NCBI RefSeq assembly: GCF_006439355.1
Contig: NZ_VFTG01000009.1
Location: 124,001 to 188,000 of the forward strand
Reading direction: 5' to 3'
DNA: 64,000 bases
Source: Mesorhizobium sp. B4-1-3
GTDB lineage: Bacteria; Pseudomonadota; Alphaproteobacteria; Rhizobiales; Rhizobiaceae
This document shows positions 1-9,512 of the stretch, in pieces. Numbering within the stretch: the first letter of the stretch is position 1; every line of letters starts with the position of its first letter. The notes beneath the pieces were generated by a model. The model saw only the letters and a program-made list of their open reading frames with translations. It had not been told where the DNA came from and did not search any database. The position numbers and the translations under genes were made by a program.

Positions 1-828
1 GACGTGCGCAAGTTCGAGGCCGGCTACGGCAAGCTGCCTGACCTCAAGCAGATCGATTTCGATCGCGACGTGGTCTTCACCTGGAACGGCACCACTTCGG
101 GCGTGCGCGTGCCGAACGGCGATTTCATTCCGGCGAACCGCAAGGGCCTGACCATCTGCGACGCGACCTCGGCGGCGTTCGCGCAAAGGCTCGATTTCGA
201 GAAACTCGATGTCGTCACCTTCTCCTGGCAGAAGGTGCTGGGCGGCGAGGGCGCGCATGGCATGCTGATCCTGTCGCCCCGCGCCGTCGAGCGGCTGGAG
301 ACCTACAAGCCGGCGTGGCCGCTGCCGAAAATCTTCCGCCTCACCTCGGGCGGCAAGCTGATCGAGGGCATCTTCAGGGGTGAGACCATCAACACGCCGT
401 CGATGCTGTGCGTGGAGGATTATCTCGATGCTCTTCAGTGGGCGAAATCGATCGGCGGCCTGGAAGCGCTGATCGCCCGCGCCGACGCCAATGCCGCGGT
501 GCTCGACCGGTTCGTGGCGAAGTCGCCCTGGCTCGGCCATCTCGCCGTCGATCCGGCGACGCGCTCGAACACCTCCGTGTGCCTCTCTTTCACCGACGCG
601 CAAGTGGCGGCGCTCGACGCCGACGGCCAGGCGGCCTTTGCCAAGGGGATCGTGTCGGCGCTCGACAAGGAAGGCGTCGCCTATGACATCGGCTCCTATC
701 GCGATGCCCCGCCCGGCCTGCGCATCTGGTGCGGCGCAACCGTCGAGACCACCGATCTCGAAGCGCTGCTGCCCTGGCTCGACTGGGCCTTCGCCACGCA
801 GAAGGCGTCGCTGAAAGCAGCGGCCTGA
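1..828 (+). CDS. serC: Phosphoserine aminotransferase, C-terminal part (5' end outside window)
   Basis: This transaminase converts 3-phosphohydroxypyruvate and glutamate to phosphoserine in serine biosynthesis. The reading frame is open from the first base, so the N-terminus lies outside the window; 275 residues are visible. The motif [11 protein letters not shown] carries the expected PLP-binding lysine (codon 232-234), and it is followed by the NTPSM segment typical of the alphaproteobacterial, class V type SerC. serA follows 63 bp downstream on the same strand, so the first two enzymes of the pathway probably form one operon. The family assignment is firm; the true start cannot be seen. 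Confidence 0.93.
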   Translation, partial: DVRKFEAGYGKLPDLKQIDFDRDVVFTWNGTTSGVRVPNGDFIPANRKGLTICDATSAAFAQRLDFEKLDVVTFSWQKVLGGEGAHGMLILSPRAVERLETYKPAWPLPKIFRLTSGGKLIEGIFRGETINTPSMLCVEDYLDALQWAKSIGGLEALIARADANAAVLDRFVAKSPWLGHLAVDPATRSNTSVCLSFTDAQVAALDADGQAAFAKGIVSALDKEGVAYDIGSYRDAPPGLRIWCGATVETTDLEALLPWLDWAFATQKASLKAAA

Positions 829-891
829 GTTCCATGGCGGTCCATGGCCGCCATTTCCCGACATATCCATTTCCACGTCAAGGAGGCCGCA

Positions 892-2493
892 ATGGCGCCC
901 CGCGTTCTCGTTTCGGATAAACTTTCAACCACCGCCGTGCAGATCTTCAAGGATCGCGGCATCCACGTCGACTATTTGCCCGATCTCGGCAAGGACAAGG
1001 AAAAGCTCGCCGAGGTGATCGGCCAGTATGACGGCCTCGCCATCCGCTCGGCGACCAAGGTCACCGAGAAGCTGATCAATGCCGCCAGCAGGCTCAAGGT
1101 CGTCGGACGCGCCGGCATCGGCGTCGACAACGTCGATATCCCGGCCGCCAGCCGCAGGGGTATCATCGTGATGAATACGCCCTTCGGCAATTCGATTACC
1201 ACGGCCGAGCATGCCGTCGCCATGATCTTCGCCCTGGCGCGGCAGATCCCGGAGGCCAATGCCTCGACGCATGCGGGAAAATGGGAAAAGAACCGCTTCA
1301 TGGGCGTCGAGATCACCAGCAAGACGCTCGGCGTGATCGGCTGCGGCAATATCGGCTCGATCGTCGCCACGCGCGGGGTCGGCCTGAAGATGCATGTGAT
1401 TGCCTTCGACCCGTTCCTTTCGGACAGCCGCGCCGAGGAGCTCGGCGTCGAGAAGGTCGAACTCGACGAGCTCTTCGCCCGCGCCGATTTCATCACCTTG
1501 CACACGCCGCTGACCGACAAGACGCGCAACATCATCGACGCGGCGGCGATCGCCAAGATGAAGGACGGCGTGCGCATCATCAATTGCGCCCGCGGCGGGC
1601 TGGTCGTCGAGGCCGACCTGGTCGCGGCGTTGAAGAGCGGCAAGGTGGCAGGCGTCGGCATTGACGTCTTCGAAGTCGAGCCGGCGGAGAACAACCCGCT
1701 GTTCGGCATGGAGAATGTCGTGGCGACCCCGCATCTCGGGGCCTCGACCACCGAGGCGCAGGAGAATGTCGCGCTGCAGGTGGCCGAGCAGATGAGCGAC
1801 TATCTCATCAAGGGCGCCGTCTCCAACGCCATCAACATGCCCTCGATCACCGCGGAGGAGGCGCCGCGGCTAAAACCCTTCGTCAAGCTCGCCGAAGTGC
1901 TCGGCGCCTTTGTCGGCCAGGTCACCGAGGACCCGATCAAGGAGGTCGAGATCCTGTTCGACGGCTCGACAGCGACGATGAACACGCGCGCGCTGGTGAG
2001 CGCCGCCCTTGCCGGCCTCATCCGGCCGCAGGTCTCCGACGTCAACATGGTCTCGGCGCCGATCATGGTGAAGGAGCGCGGCATCATCGTCGCCGAGGTC
2101 AAGCGCGACAAGTCGGGCGTGTTCGACGGCTATATCAAGCTCACCGTCAAGACCGAGCACATGACGCGCTCGATCGCCGGTACCTGCTTCTCCGACGGCA
2201 AGCCGCGCTTCATCCAGATCAAGGGCATCAATCTCGACGCCGAGGTGGGCCAGCACATGCTCTACACGACCAATGCCGACGCGCCGGGCATTATCGGCCT
2301 GCTCGGCACGGTGTGCGGCGAGAACGGCGTCAACATCGCCAACTTCCAGCTCGGCCGCAACCGGCCGGGCGGCGATGCGATCGCGCTGCTCTATCTCGAT
2401 GCGCCCTTCCCGGAAAAAGTGCTGGAGCAGGTGCGCGCGCACAAGTCGATCGATTCGGCGAAGCGTCTTCGTTTCGACGTCGGCGCCGAGTAG
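892..2493 (+). CDS. serA: D-3-phosphoglycerate dehydrogenase
   Basis: This is the first enzyme of serine biosynthesis, an NAD-dependent oxidation of 3-phosphoglycerate. The ATG at 892 is chosen because AAGGAGG stands just before it; an upstream in-frame ATG at 844 has no such site and would add 16 residues unlike the family. The 533-residue product has the Rossmann motif GVIGCGNIGS (glycines near 150-155), the catalytic arginine in NCARGG (about 234) and the catalytic histidine in TPHLGAS (about 281). A long C-terminal part follows, with an intervening domain and a final ACT domain (about 458-533), the usual site of serine feedback. It is likely cotranscribed with serC. Confidence 0.96.
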   Translation: MAPRVLVSDKLSTTAVQIFKDRGIHVDYLPDLGKDKEKLAEVIGQYDGLAIRSATKVTEKLINAASRLKVVGRAGIGVDNVDIPAASRRGIIVMNTPFGNSITTAEHAVAMIFALARQIPEANASTHAGKWEKNRFMGVEITSKTLGVIGCGNIGSIVATRGVGLKMHVIAFDPFLSDSRAEELGVEKVELDELFARADFITLHTPLTDKTRNIIDAAAIAKMKDGVRIINCARGGLVVEADLVAALKSGKVAGVGIDVFEVEPAENNPLFGMENVVATPHLGASTTEAQENVALQVAEQMSDYLIKGAVSNAINMPSITAEEAPRLKPFVKLAEVLGAFVGQVTEDPIKEVEILFDGSTATMNTRALVSAALAGLIRPQVSDVNMVSAPIMVKERGIIVAEVKRDKSGVFDGYIKLTVKTEHMTRSIAGTCFSDGKPRFIQIKGINLDAEVGQHMLYTTNADAPGIIGLLGTVCGENGVNIANFQLGRNRPGGDAIALLYLDAPFPEKVLEQVRAHKSIDSAKRLRFDVGAE

Positions 2494-2602
2494 CCGATCA
2501 TCCATCGTCCGACATGAAGTGCCCCCGGCTGCAGCAGCAGGCGGGCCGCTAATTTATGATATGGCCTTCACCCGGCGGCTGCTTGGCGCATGATTTGGGA
2601 CA

Positions 2603-3502
2603 TCACCCTGCCTGCAGCGCTGCTCGGCTGCCGCTGTACTCGGCAAGCGCAATGCCGCCGAGGACAAGCGCCAGCGCGAAAGCCTGATAGGCCTGAAACT
2701 GCTCGCCGACGATCAGCACCGAAAGCAGCGTGCCGAAGATCGGCACCAGGTTGATGAACAGGCCGGCGCGGTTGGCGCCGATCAATTCGTTGCCCTTGAT
2801 ATAAAGCACCTGCGAGACGACCGAAGCGCCGAGCGCCGTGTAGAGCGTGAGCGCCCATCCACGCGCGTCCGGCACGATGACGTGGCCGGCCACGACCTCC
2901 CACATGAAGAACGGCACTGACGTCAGCAGCGCGGCGATCGACAACGCCAGCATGAAACTTTGCCAGCGGATTGCCGGCTTGAGGCGCAGTCCCACCGAAT
3001 AGAGGCTGTAGCAAAGCACCGCGACGAGCATGATGGCGTCGCCGAAATTGAGGTCGAGCTTCAGCAACTGGCCGAGGTCGCCATGGCTGGCGGTCAGCGC
3101 GACGCCGACGATGGTGAGCACGACGCCGACGATCTGCAGAGGCTGCACACGCAGCCTGAACAGCACGAAATTGGCAAGGATGATGACAATCGGAATGGCC
3201 GCCTGCTCGATCGAGACGTTGATGGCGGTGGTGTAGTTGAGCGCGGTGTAGAAGATGACGTTGAAGATGGTGAAGCCGCAAGCGCCGAGGCCGGCAAGCA
3301 GCTTCCAGTGGCTGCGCACTTCGGGCCAATCCTCACGCAGCGTCCGCCAGCCGACGGGCAGCAGGATCAGCACCGCTATCACCCAGCGCAGGAACACCAG
3401 CGTCATCGGTGATACATGGCCGACGGCAAGCTTGCCCGCCACCGAATTGCCGCCCCACAAGAGCATGGTCGACAGAAGGAACAGATAGGCGGCTCGGTGC
3501 AT
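2603..3502 (-). CDS. EamA/DMT-superfamily transporter
   Basis: This 299-residue protein has about ten hydrophobic segments arranged as two EamA repeats, the standard architecture of drug/metabolite exporters of the inner membrane. The N-terminal stretch LLWGGNSVAGK is characteristic of the family. The substrate cannot be read from sequence; rhizobial members include amino-acid and metabolite exporters. It faces serA tail to tail and stands head to head with purA across a 322-bp gap, so it is likely a single-gene unit. The start at 3502 gives the full first membrane helix. Confidence 0.9.
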   Translation of the reverse strand: MHRAAYLFLLSTMLLWGGNSVAGKLAVGHVSPMTLVFLRWVIAVLILLPVGWRTLREDWPEVRSHWKLLAGLGACGFTIFNVIFYTALNYTTAINVSIEQAAIPIVIILANFVLFRLRVQPLQIVGVVLTIVGVALTASHGDLGQLLKLDLNFGDAIMLVAVLCYSLYSVGLRLKPAIRWQSFMLALSIAALLTSVPFFMWEVVAGHVIVPDARGWALTLYTALGASVVSQVLYIKGNELIGANRAGLFINLVPIFGTLLSVLIVGEQFQAYQAFALALVLGGIALAEYSGSRAALQAG

Positions 3503-3824
3503 GGAGGATCCGGCCCTGCAGGGTATCCGAGGGTTCAGGCCGACCTAGAGCGGCAGCGGCGACAAGTAAATGATGCGAAAGCCGGATTTTGTTGTGCCTG
3601 GACCGGTTTGACCTTCGCCGGCGGCGTCTTTTGATCCGACTCCTGGCCGGAGCATGGTCTCCTGCGAGAGCCGGTACCCGCTTTTGCGTTCGCCGAGCTT
3701 CGGCTTGGGGATCATCCTTCAAGGATGATTTCGGCGGCAAAGAAAGGGTCGCGCCAGCCGGCGCTTGACGCTATAGAGGCCTGTCGTTTCAGGCCGCCCG
3801 CGCGGCATTTCAAGGGAAAAGAAC
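3503..3824. other. Intergenic region between the DMT transporter and purA
   Basis: This 322-bp gap separates two divergent genes and must hold both promoters, although no clear -35/-10 pair was identified. Its right half (about 3651-3718) carries a degenerate copy of the GAGCATG...CCGGT...GGGATCAT palindromic repeat also found at 23.5 and 27.1 kb. No open frame here looks like a real gene. Confidence 0.5.
3651..3718. repeat. Degenerate copy of the GAGCATGATC palindromic repeat
   Basis: The segment starts with GGAGCATGGTCTC, passes through GCCGGTACCCGCTTTTGCG and ends with TTCGGCTTGGGGATCATCC. The same order of blocks is seen in the copies at 23474-23542, 23554-23606 and 27057-27104, so it is assigned to that family despite several mismatches. 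Confidence 0.55.
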
Positions 3825-5123
3825 ATGGCCAATGTGGTGGTCGTCGGCTCGCAGTGGGGCGACGAAGGCAAGGGCAAGATCGTCGACTGGCTGTCGGAAC
3901 GGGCCGATGTGGTCGTGCGCTTCCAGGGCGGCCACAATGCCGGCCATACGCTGGTCGTCGACGGCAAGGTCTACAAGCTGTCGCTGCTGCCCTCGGGCGT
4001 GGTCAGGCAGGGCAAGCTTTCGATCATCGGAAATGGCGTGGTGTTCGACCCCCATGCCTTCGTCGCCGAAGCCAAGAAGCTCAAGGAGCAGGGTGTGGAG
4101 GTCACGCCGGAGCGCCTGAAAATAGCCGAAAACACCGCGCTTATCCTGTCGCTGCACCGGGAGCTGGACGGGTTCCGCGAAGACGCCGCCTCGAATTCCG
4201 GAACCAAGATTGGCACGACCCGCCGCGGCATCGGCCCCGCCTACGAGGACAAGGTGGGCCGGCGCGCGGTGCGGGTGATGGATTTGGCGGATTTGGAAAC
4301 GCTTCCCTTGAAGGTCGACCGGCTGCTGACGCACCACAACGCGCTGCGCCGCGGGCTCGGCCATCCGGAAGCGACGCATGAGGCGATCATGCAGGAGCTG
4401 ACTTCCGTGGCCGCCGAGATCCTGCCTTACATGGACCGCGTCTGGAAAGTGCTCGACGACAAGCGCCGCGCCGGCGAGCGTATCCTGTTCGAGGGCGCGC
4501 AGGGCACGCTGCTCGACATCGATCACGGCACCTATCCCTTCGTCACCTCGTCCAATACGGTCGCGGGGCAAGCCGCCGCCGGTTCCGGCGTCGGTCCCGG
4601 CGTCATCGGTTATGTGCTCGGCATCACCAAGGCCTACACGACGCGCGTCGGCGAGGGACCGTTCCCGACCGAGCAGAAGAACGAGATCGGCGAGTTCCTC
4701 GGCACCCGCGGCCACGAGTTCGGCGTCGTCACCGGCCGCAAACGCCGCTGCGGCTGGTTCGACGCGGTGCTGGTGCGCCAGGCCGTCGCCGTCAACGGCA
4801 TCAAGGGCATCGCGCTCACCAAGCTCGACGTGCTCGACGGGCTCGACGAGATCAAGGTCTGCACCGGCTATCGGCTCGACGGCGAGACGATCGACTACCT
4901 GCCGGCTAGCCAGGGCGCGCAAGCGCGGGTCGAACCCATCTACGAGACTCTCGAAGGCTGGAAGGGAACCACGGCCGGCGCCAGAAGCTGGAACGATTTG
5001 CCGGCGCAAGCCGTCAAGTATGTCCGCCATATCGAGGAGCTGATCGGCGCTCCGGTGGCGCTGCTCTCCACCAGCCCCGAGCGGGACGACACAATACTTG
5101 TGACCGACCCGTTTCAAGACTAG
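3825..5123 (+). CDS. purA: Adenylosuccinate synthetase
   Basis: The enzyme condenses IMP and aspartate, using GTP, in the committed step to AMP. The 432-residue product has the family length and motifs: [13 protein letters not shown] at the N-terminus (catalytic aspartate and GTP-contacting lysine), GGHNAGHTL (catalytic histidine), the [12 protein letters not shown] segment, and [12 protein letters not shown] near residue 305. A purine-rich AAGGGAAAAGAAC site precedes the ATG. It is followed 69 bp later by a membrane protein gene on the same strand that may be cotranscribed. Confidence 0.98.
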   Translation: MANVVVVGSQWGDEGKGKIVDWLSERADVVVRFQGGHNAGHTLVVDGKVYKLSLLPSGVVRQGKLSIIGNGVVFDPHAFVAEAKKLKEQGVEVTPERLKIAENTALILSLHRELDGFREDAASNSGTKIGTTRRGIGPAYEDKVGRRAVRVMDLADLETLPLKVDRLLTHHNALRRGLGHPEATHEAIMQELTSVAAEILPYMDRVWKVLDDKRRAGERILFEGAQGTLLDIDHGTYPFVTSSNTVAGQAAAGSGVGPGVIGYVLGITKAYTTRVGEGPFPTEQKNEIGEFLGTRGHEFGVVTGRKRRCGWFDAVLVRQAVAVNGIKGIALTKLDVLDGLDEIKVCTGYRLDGETIDYLPASQGAQARVEPIYETLEGWKGTTAGARSWNDLPAQAVKYVRHIEELIGAPVALLSTSPERDDTILVTDPFQD

Positions 5124-5192
5124 TTTCGCAGCCCTTCCCGGCGCTATGGCTGATTTGCGGCCGGCGGGAAAAGAATGCAGGTCACCTGACGC

Positions 5193-6992
5193 ATGGCAGA
5201 TTTCGTTAGCGTTCTGAAAAAGCAGCTCGACAAGAAGGGTGATCCTTCGTTCGAAGTGCGCAAGCAGATATACGACGGTGCCCGCGCGGTGCTGGCGAAG
5301 AAGCTCGCCGGATATTCCCCGCCGCTTGCGCCCGACGTCATCAGCAGGCAGAAACGTTCGCTGGAAGACGCCATCTCCAGCGTCGAGCGCGACTACGCCA
5401 AGCGCCCTCCAGCCGAGGATCCGCTGGCGGAGTTGGAGCATATCTTCTCCTCCATCGACCGTAACAAGAACCAGCCGAACCACTCCCGCCAGCCGGTGGC
5501 GCCTGCGTCCGCGCCTGCCAAGCCGGATCCGTTCAAATCCGAACCGTTCAAGCCGGCGGCCCCGCCCGCCAGGACGGAGCCGAGCTGGCAAAGCGCGCCG
5601 AAGGCGGAGTCCGCGCCGCAAAACCCTGCGAAGGCCGAGCCAGCCTGGCAGAGCACGGCAAAGACCGAGCCAAGCTGGCAGGCCGCGCCGAAGGCGGAGC
5701 CTGCCTGGCAGAAGGCGGCGCCGCCGATGCCGTCGCCGCGTGAAGACGATGTGGGCGTGGCGGCCATGGACGATGCCGATGATGGCGGCGACGTCTTTGC
5801 CAATGACGAGCAGCCGGCGGCCGACACTTTTCAGCGCCTGCGGCCACAGCCGCAGCAGCGCAAGCGCGGCTATGGCGGCTTGATCGCCGCCGTCATCGCG
5901 CTCCTGGTGCTGGCGGGCGGCGGCTACGGCATATGGCTGAACAAGAATGCGTTCGGCTCGCTCTTCGGCCTTGGCGGCGGCAGCAAGACGGCCTCGACCG
6001 AGCCGCTGGTGAAGCCGGCTCCGGCGAAGCCCGCCACCGAGGCGGCCGCGGCGCCGGCCCCCGCCGGCGCCAGCGAGCCTGCGGAGCCGACCAAGTTCAC
6101 GCAGCGCCTGACGCCTGAAGGCAAGGAGACCGATCCCGGCCCCGCCGGCGGACAGGCCACGATCGGCGAAGGCGAATCGGTCGCGGCGCTGACGTCGCGG
6201 CCGCCGGCCGCGCCGGCAACGGCGCCAGCGACGACGCCGCCTGCTGCCGCCGCGCAAACGCCTGGGGCGCCTGCCACGGGAACAACGCCGGCGCCGCCGG
6301 CGACCGCCGCGCCCAATCCGACCCCGGCGGCCGGAACCACACCGCCCCCGGCTGGCGCCACGCCGGCCGCCGCCGGAGCAACGCCGCCGGCCGGAGGCAC
6401 GACGCCACCCGCGCCGGCGACGGCCGAGGCGACCGTGCCGGTCGGGCAGAAGGCGATCTTCTATGAGGAGCGCACCAGCACCCAGCAGGGCACGGCCGAG
6501 CCCGGCAGCATCGTTTGGTCGCTGGTGCAGGAATCGCCCGGCGGCGACCTGCCGCCGGAGCCGGCAATCCGCGCCGAGGCGACGATCCCGGGCAAGAATA
6601 TCCAGCTGCGCATGACGATCCGGCGCAACACCGACCAGACCCTGCCTGCCAGCCACATCATCGAGATGATCTTCCTGACGCCCGAAGGGTTTGACGGCGG
6701 CGGCGTCGACAACATCCTGCGCATCGCCATGAAGAGCTCCGAGCAGGATGCCGGCAGCCCGCTGATCGGGATTCCGGCCAAGATCGCCGACGGTTTCTTC
6801 CTCGTCGCGCTCAACGACACCAAGGCCGACGAGGACGCCAACCTGACGCTGCTTCGTGGCCAGGACTGGATCGACGTGCCGGTGGTCTACAAGACCGGTC
6901 GCCGCGCGCTGCTCACCATGGAAAAGGGCATCCCGGGCGAGAAAGTGTTCGACGAGGCGCTGAAGGCCTGGGCTGCGAAGACGTCGGGGTGA
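5193..6992 (+). CDS. Pro/Ala-rich single-pass membrane protein of unknown function
   Basis: The 599-residue product is not recognised as a characterised family. The first 80 residues or so form a charged, helical cytoplasmic-looking domain. A low-complexity Pro/Ala/Lys region follows, with repeated units of the form AEPAWQ/TEPSWQ (about 125-185). One membrane helix lies at about 228-248 (LIAAVIALLVLAGGGYGIWL). A second long Ala/Pro/Thr linker leads to a compact C-terminal domain of about 170 residues starting near GQKAIFYEERTS, predicted to be periplasmic. The layout resembles proteins that span the envelope and tether a domain in the periplasm, but no function is claimed. It lies 69 bp after purA. 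Confidence 0.8.
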   Translation: MADFVSVLKKQLDKKGDPSFEVRKQIYDGARAVLAKKLAGYSPPLAPDVISRQKRSLEDAISSVERDYAKRPPAEDPLAELEHIFSSIDRNKNQPNHSRQPVAPASAPAKPDPFKSEPFKPAAPPARTEPSWQSAPKAESAPQNPAKAEPAWQSTAKTEPSWQAAPKAEPAWQKAAPPMPSPREDDVGVAAMDDADDGGDVFANDEQPAADTFQRLRPQPQQRKRGYGGLIAAVIALLVLAGGGYGIWLNKNAFGSLFGLGGGSKTASTEPLVKPAPAKPATEAAAAPAPAGASEPAEPTKFTQRLTPEGKETDPGPAGGQATIGEGESVAALTSRPPAAPATAPATTPPAAAAQTPGAPATGTTPAPPATAAPNPTPAAGTTPPPAGATPAAAGATPPAGGTTPPAPATAEATVPVGQKAIFYEERTSTQQGTAEPGSIVWSLVQESPGGDLPPEPAIRAEATIPGKNIQLRMTIRRNTDQTLPASHIIEMIFLTPEGFDGGGVDNILRIAMKSSEQDAGSPLIGIPAKIADGFFLVALNDTKADEDANLTLLRGQDWIDVPVVYKTGRRALLTMEKGIPGEKVFDEALKAWAAKTSG

Positions 6993-7004
6993 GGTGGAAG
7001 CGGC

Positions 7005-7099
7005 TTAAAGCGCGTCGCGATCTTTCAGATTCGCTCCATGCGCTTTAGGTTTTGATTTTGCGCATGTCTTCCTTCCCACTTTCGGGAGACATGCTCTAA
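7005..7099. repeat. Rhizobial composite palindromic repeat
   Basis: Two adjacent inverted repeats are visible: TTAAAGCGCGTCGCGA...CATGCGCTTTAG, then GCATGTCTTCCTTCCCACTTTCGGGAGACATGCTCTAAA. The second half has the same plan as the 50.9-kb repeat (GCATGTCG...GGCGACATGC). It sits just after the stop of the preceding gene and may also act as a transcript end. Confidence 0.65.
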
Positions 7100-7395
7100 A
7101 AACCTTGAAAGAGCATATCGAGCGCCGCGACGATCTCGTCGTGGTGTCTCATAAGATTGGTTCGATTTTCGCCGAGTTCGGTCGCGGCCACCGTCGCGAT
7201 GAGGTGGGTGGCCATGACCATCTTCCGGCCGTTGATCTCAAAGACCGGATGCAGCTTGCGCATCGGCGAAGGCGCCGAGGTCAGCGGCAGCAACGGAACG
7301 ACTACCCGCGTCTTGAAGTGGTCGAGCAGGTCGGATTGAACGTCGAGCAGATAGCCGCCTTCGATGCCGCTGGCGAAGACGTCATAGCGTGCCAT
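7096..7395 (-). CDS. ccdB: CcdB-family toxin
   Basis: The 99-residue product matches the CcdB family: it opens MARYDVFASG, continues with a SDLLDHFKTRVVVPLLP strand pair, and ends with a C-terminal helix near DEIVAALDMLFQGF. Characterised CcdB proteins poison DNA gyrase; the C-terminal residues critical in F-plasmid CcdB (W-G-I) are here LFQGF, so the same target is not guaranteed. The ATG at 7395 overlaps the antitoxin stop (TGATG), which decides the start over a longer in-frame extension and implies translational coupling. Confidence 0.88.
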   Translation of the reverse strand: MARYDVFASGIEGGYLLDVQSDLLDHFKTRVVVPLLPLTSAPSPMRKLHPVFEINGRKMVMATHLIATVAATELGENRTNLMRHHDEIVAALDMLFQGF

Positions 7396-7637
7396 CAGAA
7401 TTGCCGATGTTCGGCCAGCGGGATGCCGTGCTTGTCGACATAGTCGTTCCACGCGTCCATCGTCGCGCGGTTCTCAAGCTTCCACAGCCGCGTTTTCTCC
7501 GCGGCAACCGCTTCCGCAATACCGGCTTCCGCGGCACGCGAGACATTCACGTTGAGCCCCTTGGCTTCCGCCATGAGTTGCGAATCGATTGACAGATTGG
7601 CTGGCTGGCGGTTTGCGTTCGTCGCGATCTTGCGCAT
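7395..7637 (-). CDS. ccdA: CcdA-family antitoxin
   Basis: The 80-residue product has the layout of CcdA: an N-terminal ribbon-helix-helix stretch (NRQPANLSIDSQLMAEAKGL) that would bind the operator, and a C-terminal acidic/aromatic tail (WNDYVDKHGIPL) that typically wraps the toxin. AAGGTGATGC precedes the ATG at 7637; longer in-frame starts run into the upstream gene region and lack such a site. It is the first gene of a two-gene toxin-antitoxin operon. Autoregulation is inferred from the family. Confidence 0.88.
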   Translation of the reverse strand: MRKIATNANRQPANLSIDSQLMAEAKGLNVNVSRAAEAGIAEAVAAEKTRLWKLENRATMDAWNDYVDKHGIPLAEHRQF

Positions 7638-7696
7638 GGCATCACCTTGATATGCGCATACTTTATGCGCATCAGTGCGTCGGCGCAATGACGATG

Positions 7697-9511
7697 CTAC
7701 CCCTCCATCTCCTCCCGCAGCATCTCCAGCTCCAGCCACTCTTCCTCGAGCGCGGCAAGCGTCGTGCGCTCCTTGTCGAGCGCGGCGATGGTCTTCTGGA
7801 AGGAGACCGGATCGCGTTCGTAGAAGGACGGGTCGGCGATGTTGTTTTCCAGGCGCGAGATCGAGGCTGTCACTGCTTCGATCTTCTTCGGCAGGGAGTC
7901 CAGCGCGAATTTCTGCTTGAACGAGAGCTTTTTCGCCGGGCCCTTTTGCGATGTCTGTTCGGCTTTCGGTGAAGTTTCAGTCGCCTCGGCTTTCGATCTG
8001 GCCTTGCGGTCTTCCAGCTTGGAGCCGCCGCGCTGCGCCAGCATGTCGGAATAGCCGCCGGCATATTCGATCCAGCGGCCGTTGCCCTCCGGCGCGATTA
8101 CGCTGGTGACGGTGCGGTCGAGGAAGTCGCGATCGTGGCTGACCAGGATCACCGTTCCGGCAAAGCCCGCGACCAGTTCCTGCAGCAACTCCAGCGTCTC
8201 CATGTCGAGATCGTTGGTCGGCTCGTCGAGCACCAGGAGGTTCGCCGGCCGCGCCAGCACGCGGGCGAGCAGCAGCCGCGCGCGCTCGCCGCCCGACAAC
8301 TCGCGCACCGGCGTGCGCGCCTGCTCCGGCTTGAACAGGAAATCCTTCATGTAGGAGACGACGTGGCGCTGCTCGCCATTGACGAGCAAGTTCTCGCCGC
8401 GCCCGTCGGTCAGGTAATGCGCCAGCGTCTCCTGCGGGTCGACGGCTTCGCGTTTCTGGTCGAGCGTCGCGATCTCCAGATTGACGCCAAGCCGCACGGT
8501 ACCGGCGTCCGGCGCGAGCTCCCCGGTCAGCATCTTCAGCAGCGTCGTCTTGCCGGCGCCGTTGGGACCCACCAGACCGACGCGGTCGCCGCGCTGGATG
8601 CGGGTGGAGAAACCCCTTACCACGGTCAAGTCGCCAAAACTCTTGTCGATACCCTTGGCCTCGATCACCAGCTTGCCGGATTCGGCGGCGTCGCTTGCCA
8701 CCATGGTGGCGGTGCCTTCGGCGCCGCGATGGCTGCGGAAGCGCTGGCGCATGGCCTGCAATTCGCCGAGGCGGCGCATGTTGCGCTTGCGCCTTGCGGT
8801 CACGCCGTAGCGCAGCCAGTGCTCCTCTCGCACGATCTGGCGGCCGAGCTTGTGCTGCTCGCGCTCTTCCTCCTCCAGCACCTGGTCGCGCCATTCCTCG
8901 AAATGCGCGAAGCCCTTGTCCAGTTGCCGCGTCTGGCCGTGGTCAAGCCAGACGGTTGCGCGCGAGACACGCTCGAGAAAGCGGCGGTCGTGCGAGATGA
9001 GGATAACGGCGGAAGAGGTGCGGGCAAGCTCCTCTTCCAGCCATTCGATCACGGAAAGGTCGAGATGGTTGGTCGGCTCGTCGAGCAACAGAATGTCGGG
9101 CTCCGGCGCCATGACGCGCGCAAGCGCCGCGCGCCGTGCCTCGCCGCCGGACAGGTCGTTCGGACGCTCCTCGCCGGTGAGGCCGAGATGTTCCATCAGA
9201 TAGGTGGCGCGATGCGGATCGTCGGCCGGACCGAGGCCGGCTTCGACATAGGCGCGCACGCTGGCGAAGCCATCTATGTCCGGCATCTGCGGCAGGTAGC
9301 GGACCGTAGCCGAAGGCTGGCGGAACACCTCGCCATCCTGCGGCTCGATCATGCCGGCGGCGATCTTGAGCAGCGTCGACTTACCCGAGCCGTTGCGGCC
9401 GACCAGCGCGATCTTCTCGCCGGCGGATGCGCTGAGCGCCGCGCCGTCAAGCAGCGGGGTGCCGCCGAAGGTCAGTTTTATCCCGTCGAGATTAAGGAGA
9501 GGCGGGGCCAT
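7697..9511 (-). CDS. ABC-F family ATPase (Uup-like)
   Basis: This 604-residue cytoplasmic protein has two ABC ATPase domains and no membrane segments, which defines the ABC-F group acting on ribosomes or nucleic acid. Walker A motifs are GRNGSGKST and GPNGAGKTT. Signature and Walker B blocks are LSGGEARRAALARV with LLLDEPTNHLDL, and LSGGERARLLLARV with LVLDEPTNDLDM. A charged linker (about residues 210-260) and a C-terminal coiled coil (about 530-604) match Uup-type members. The ATG at 9511 follows the thiN stop by one base (TGACATG), so the two genes are translationally coupled. Confidence 0.93.
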   Translation of the reverse strand: MAPPLLNLDGIKLTFGGTPLLDGAALSASAGEKIALVGRNGSGKSTLLKIAAGMIEPQDGEVFRQPSATVRYLPQMPDIDGFASVRAYVEAGLGPADDPHRATYLMEHLGLTGEERPNDLSGGEARRAALARVMAPEPDILLLDEPTNHLDLSVIEWLEEELARTSSAVILISHDRRFLERVSRATVWLDHGQTRQLDKGFAHFEEWRDQVLEEEEREQHKLGRQIVREEHWLRYGVTARRKRNMRRLGELQAMRQRFRSHRGAEGTATMVASDAAESGKLVIEAKGIDKSFGDLTVVRGFSTRIQRGDRVGLVGPNGAGKTTLLKMLTGELAPDAGTVRLGVNLEIATLDQKREAVDPQETLAHYLTDGRGENLLVNGEQRHVVSYMKDFLFKPEQARTPVRELSGGERARLLLARVLARPANLLVLDEPTNDLDMETLELLQELVAGFAGTVILVSHDRDFLDRTVTSVIAPEGNGRWIEYAGGYSDMLAQRGGSKLEDRKARSKAEATETSPKAEQTSQKGPAKKLSFKQKFALDSLPKKIEAVTASISRLENNIADPSFYERDPVSFQKTIAALDKERTTLAALEEEWLELEMLREEMEG

Positions 9512-9512
9512 G

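Noticed and set aside
844..891. Upstream ATG at 844 as the serA start
   Set aside because: The ATG at 892 has an AAGGAGG site and gives the usual family N-terminus.
3810..6656. 948-residue open frame on the minus strand opposite purA and the next gene
   Set aside because: Its translation is Arg/Gly-rich low complexity, and purA on the other strand is certain. It is an antisense artefact of GC-rich codon use.
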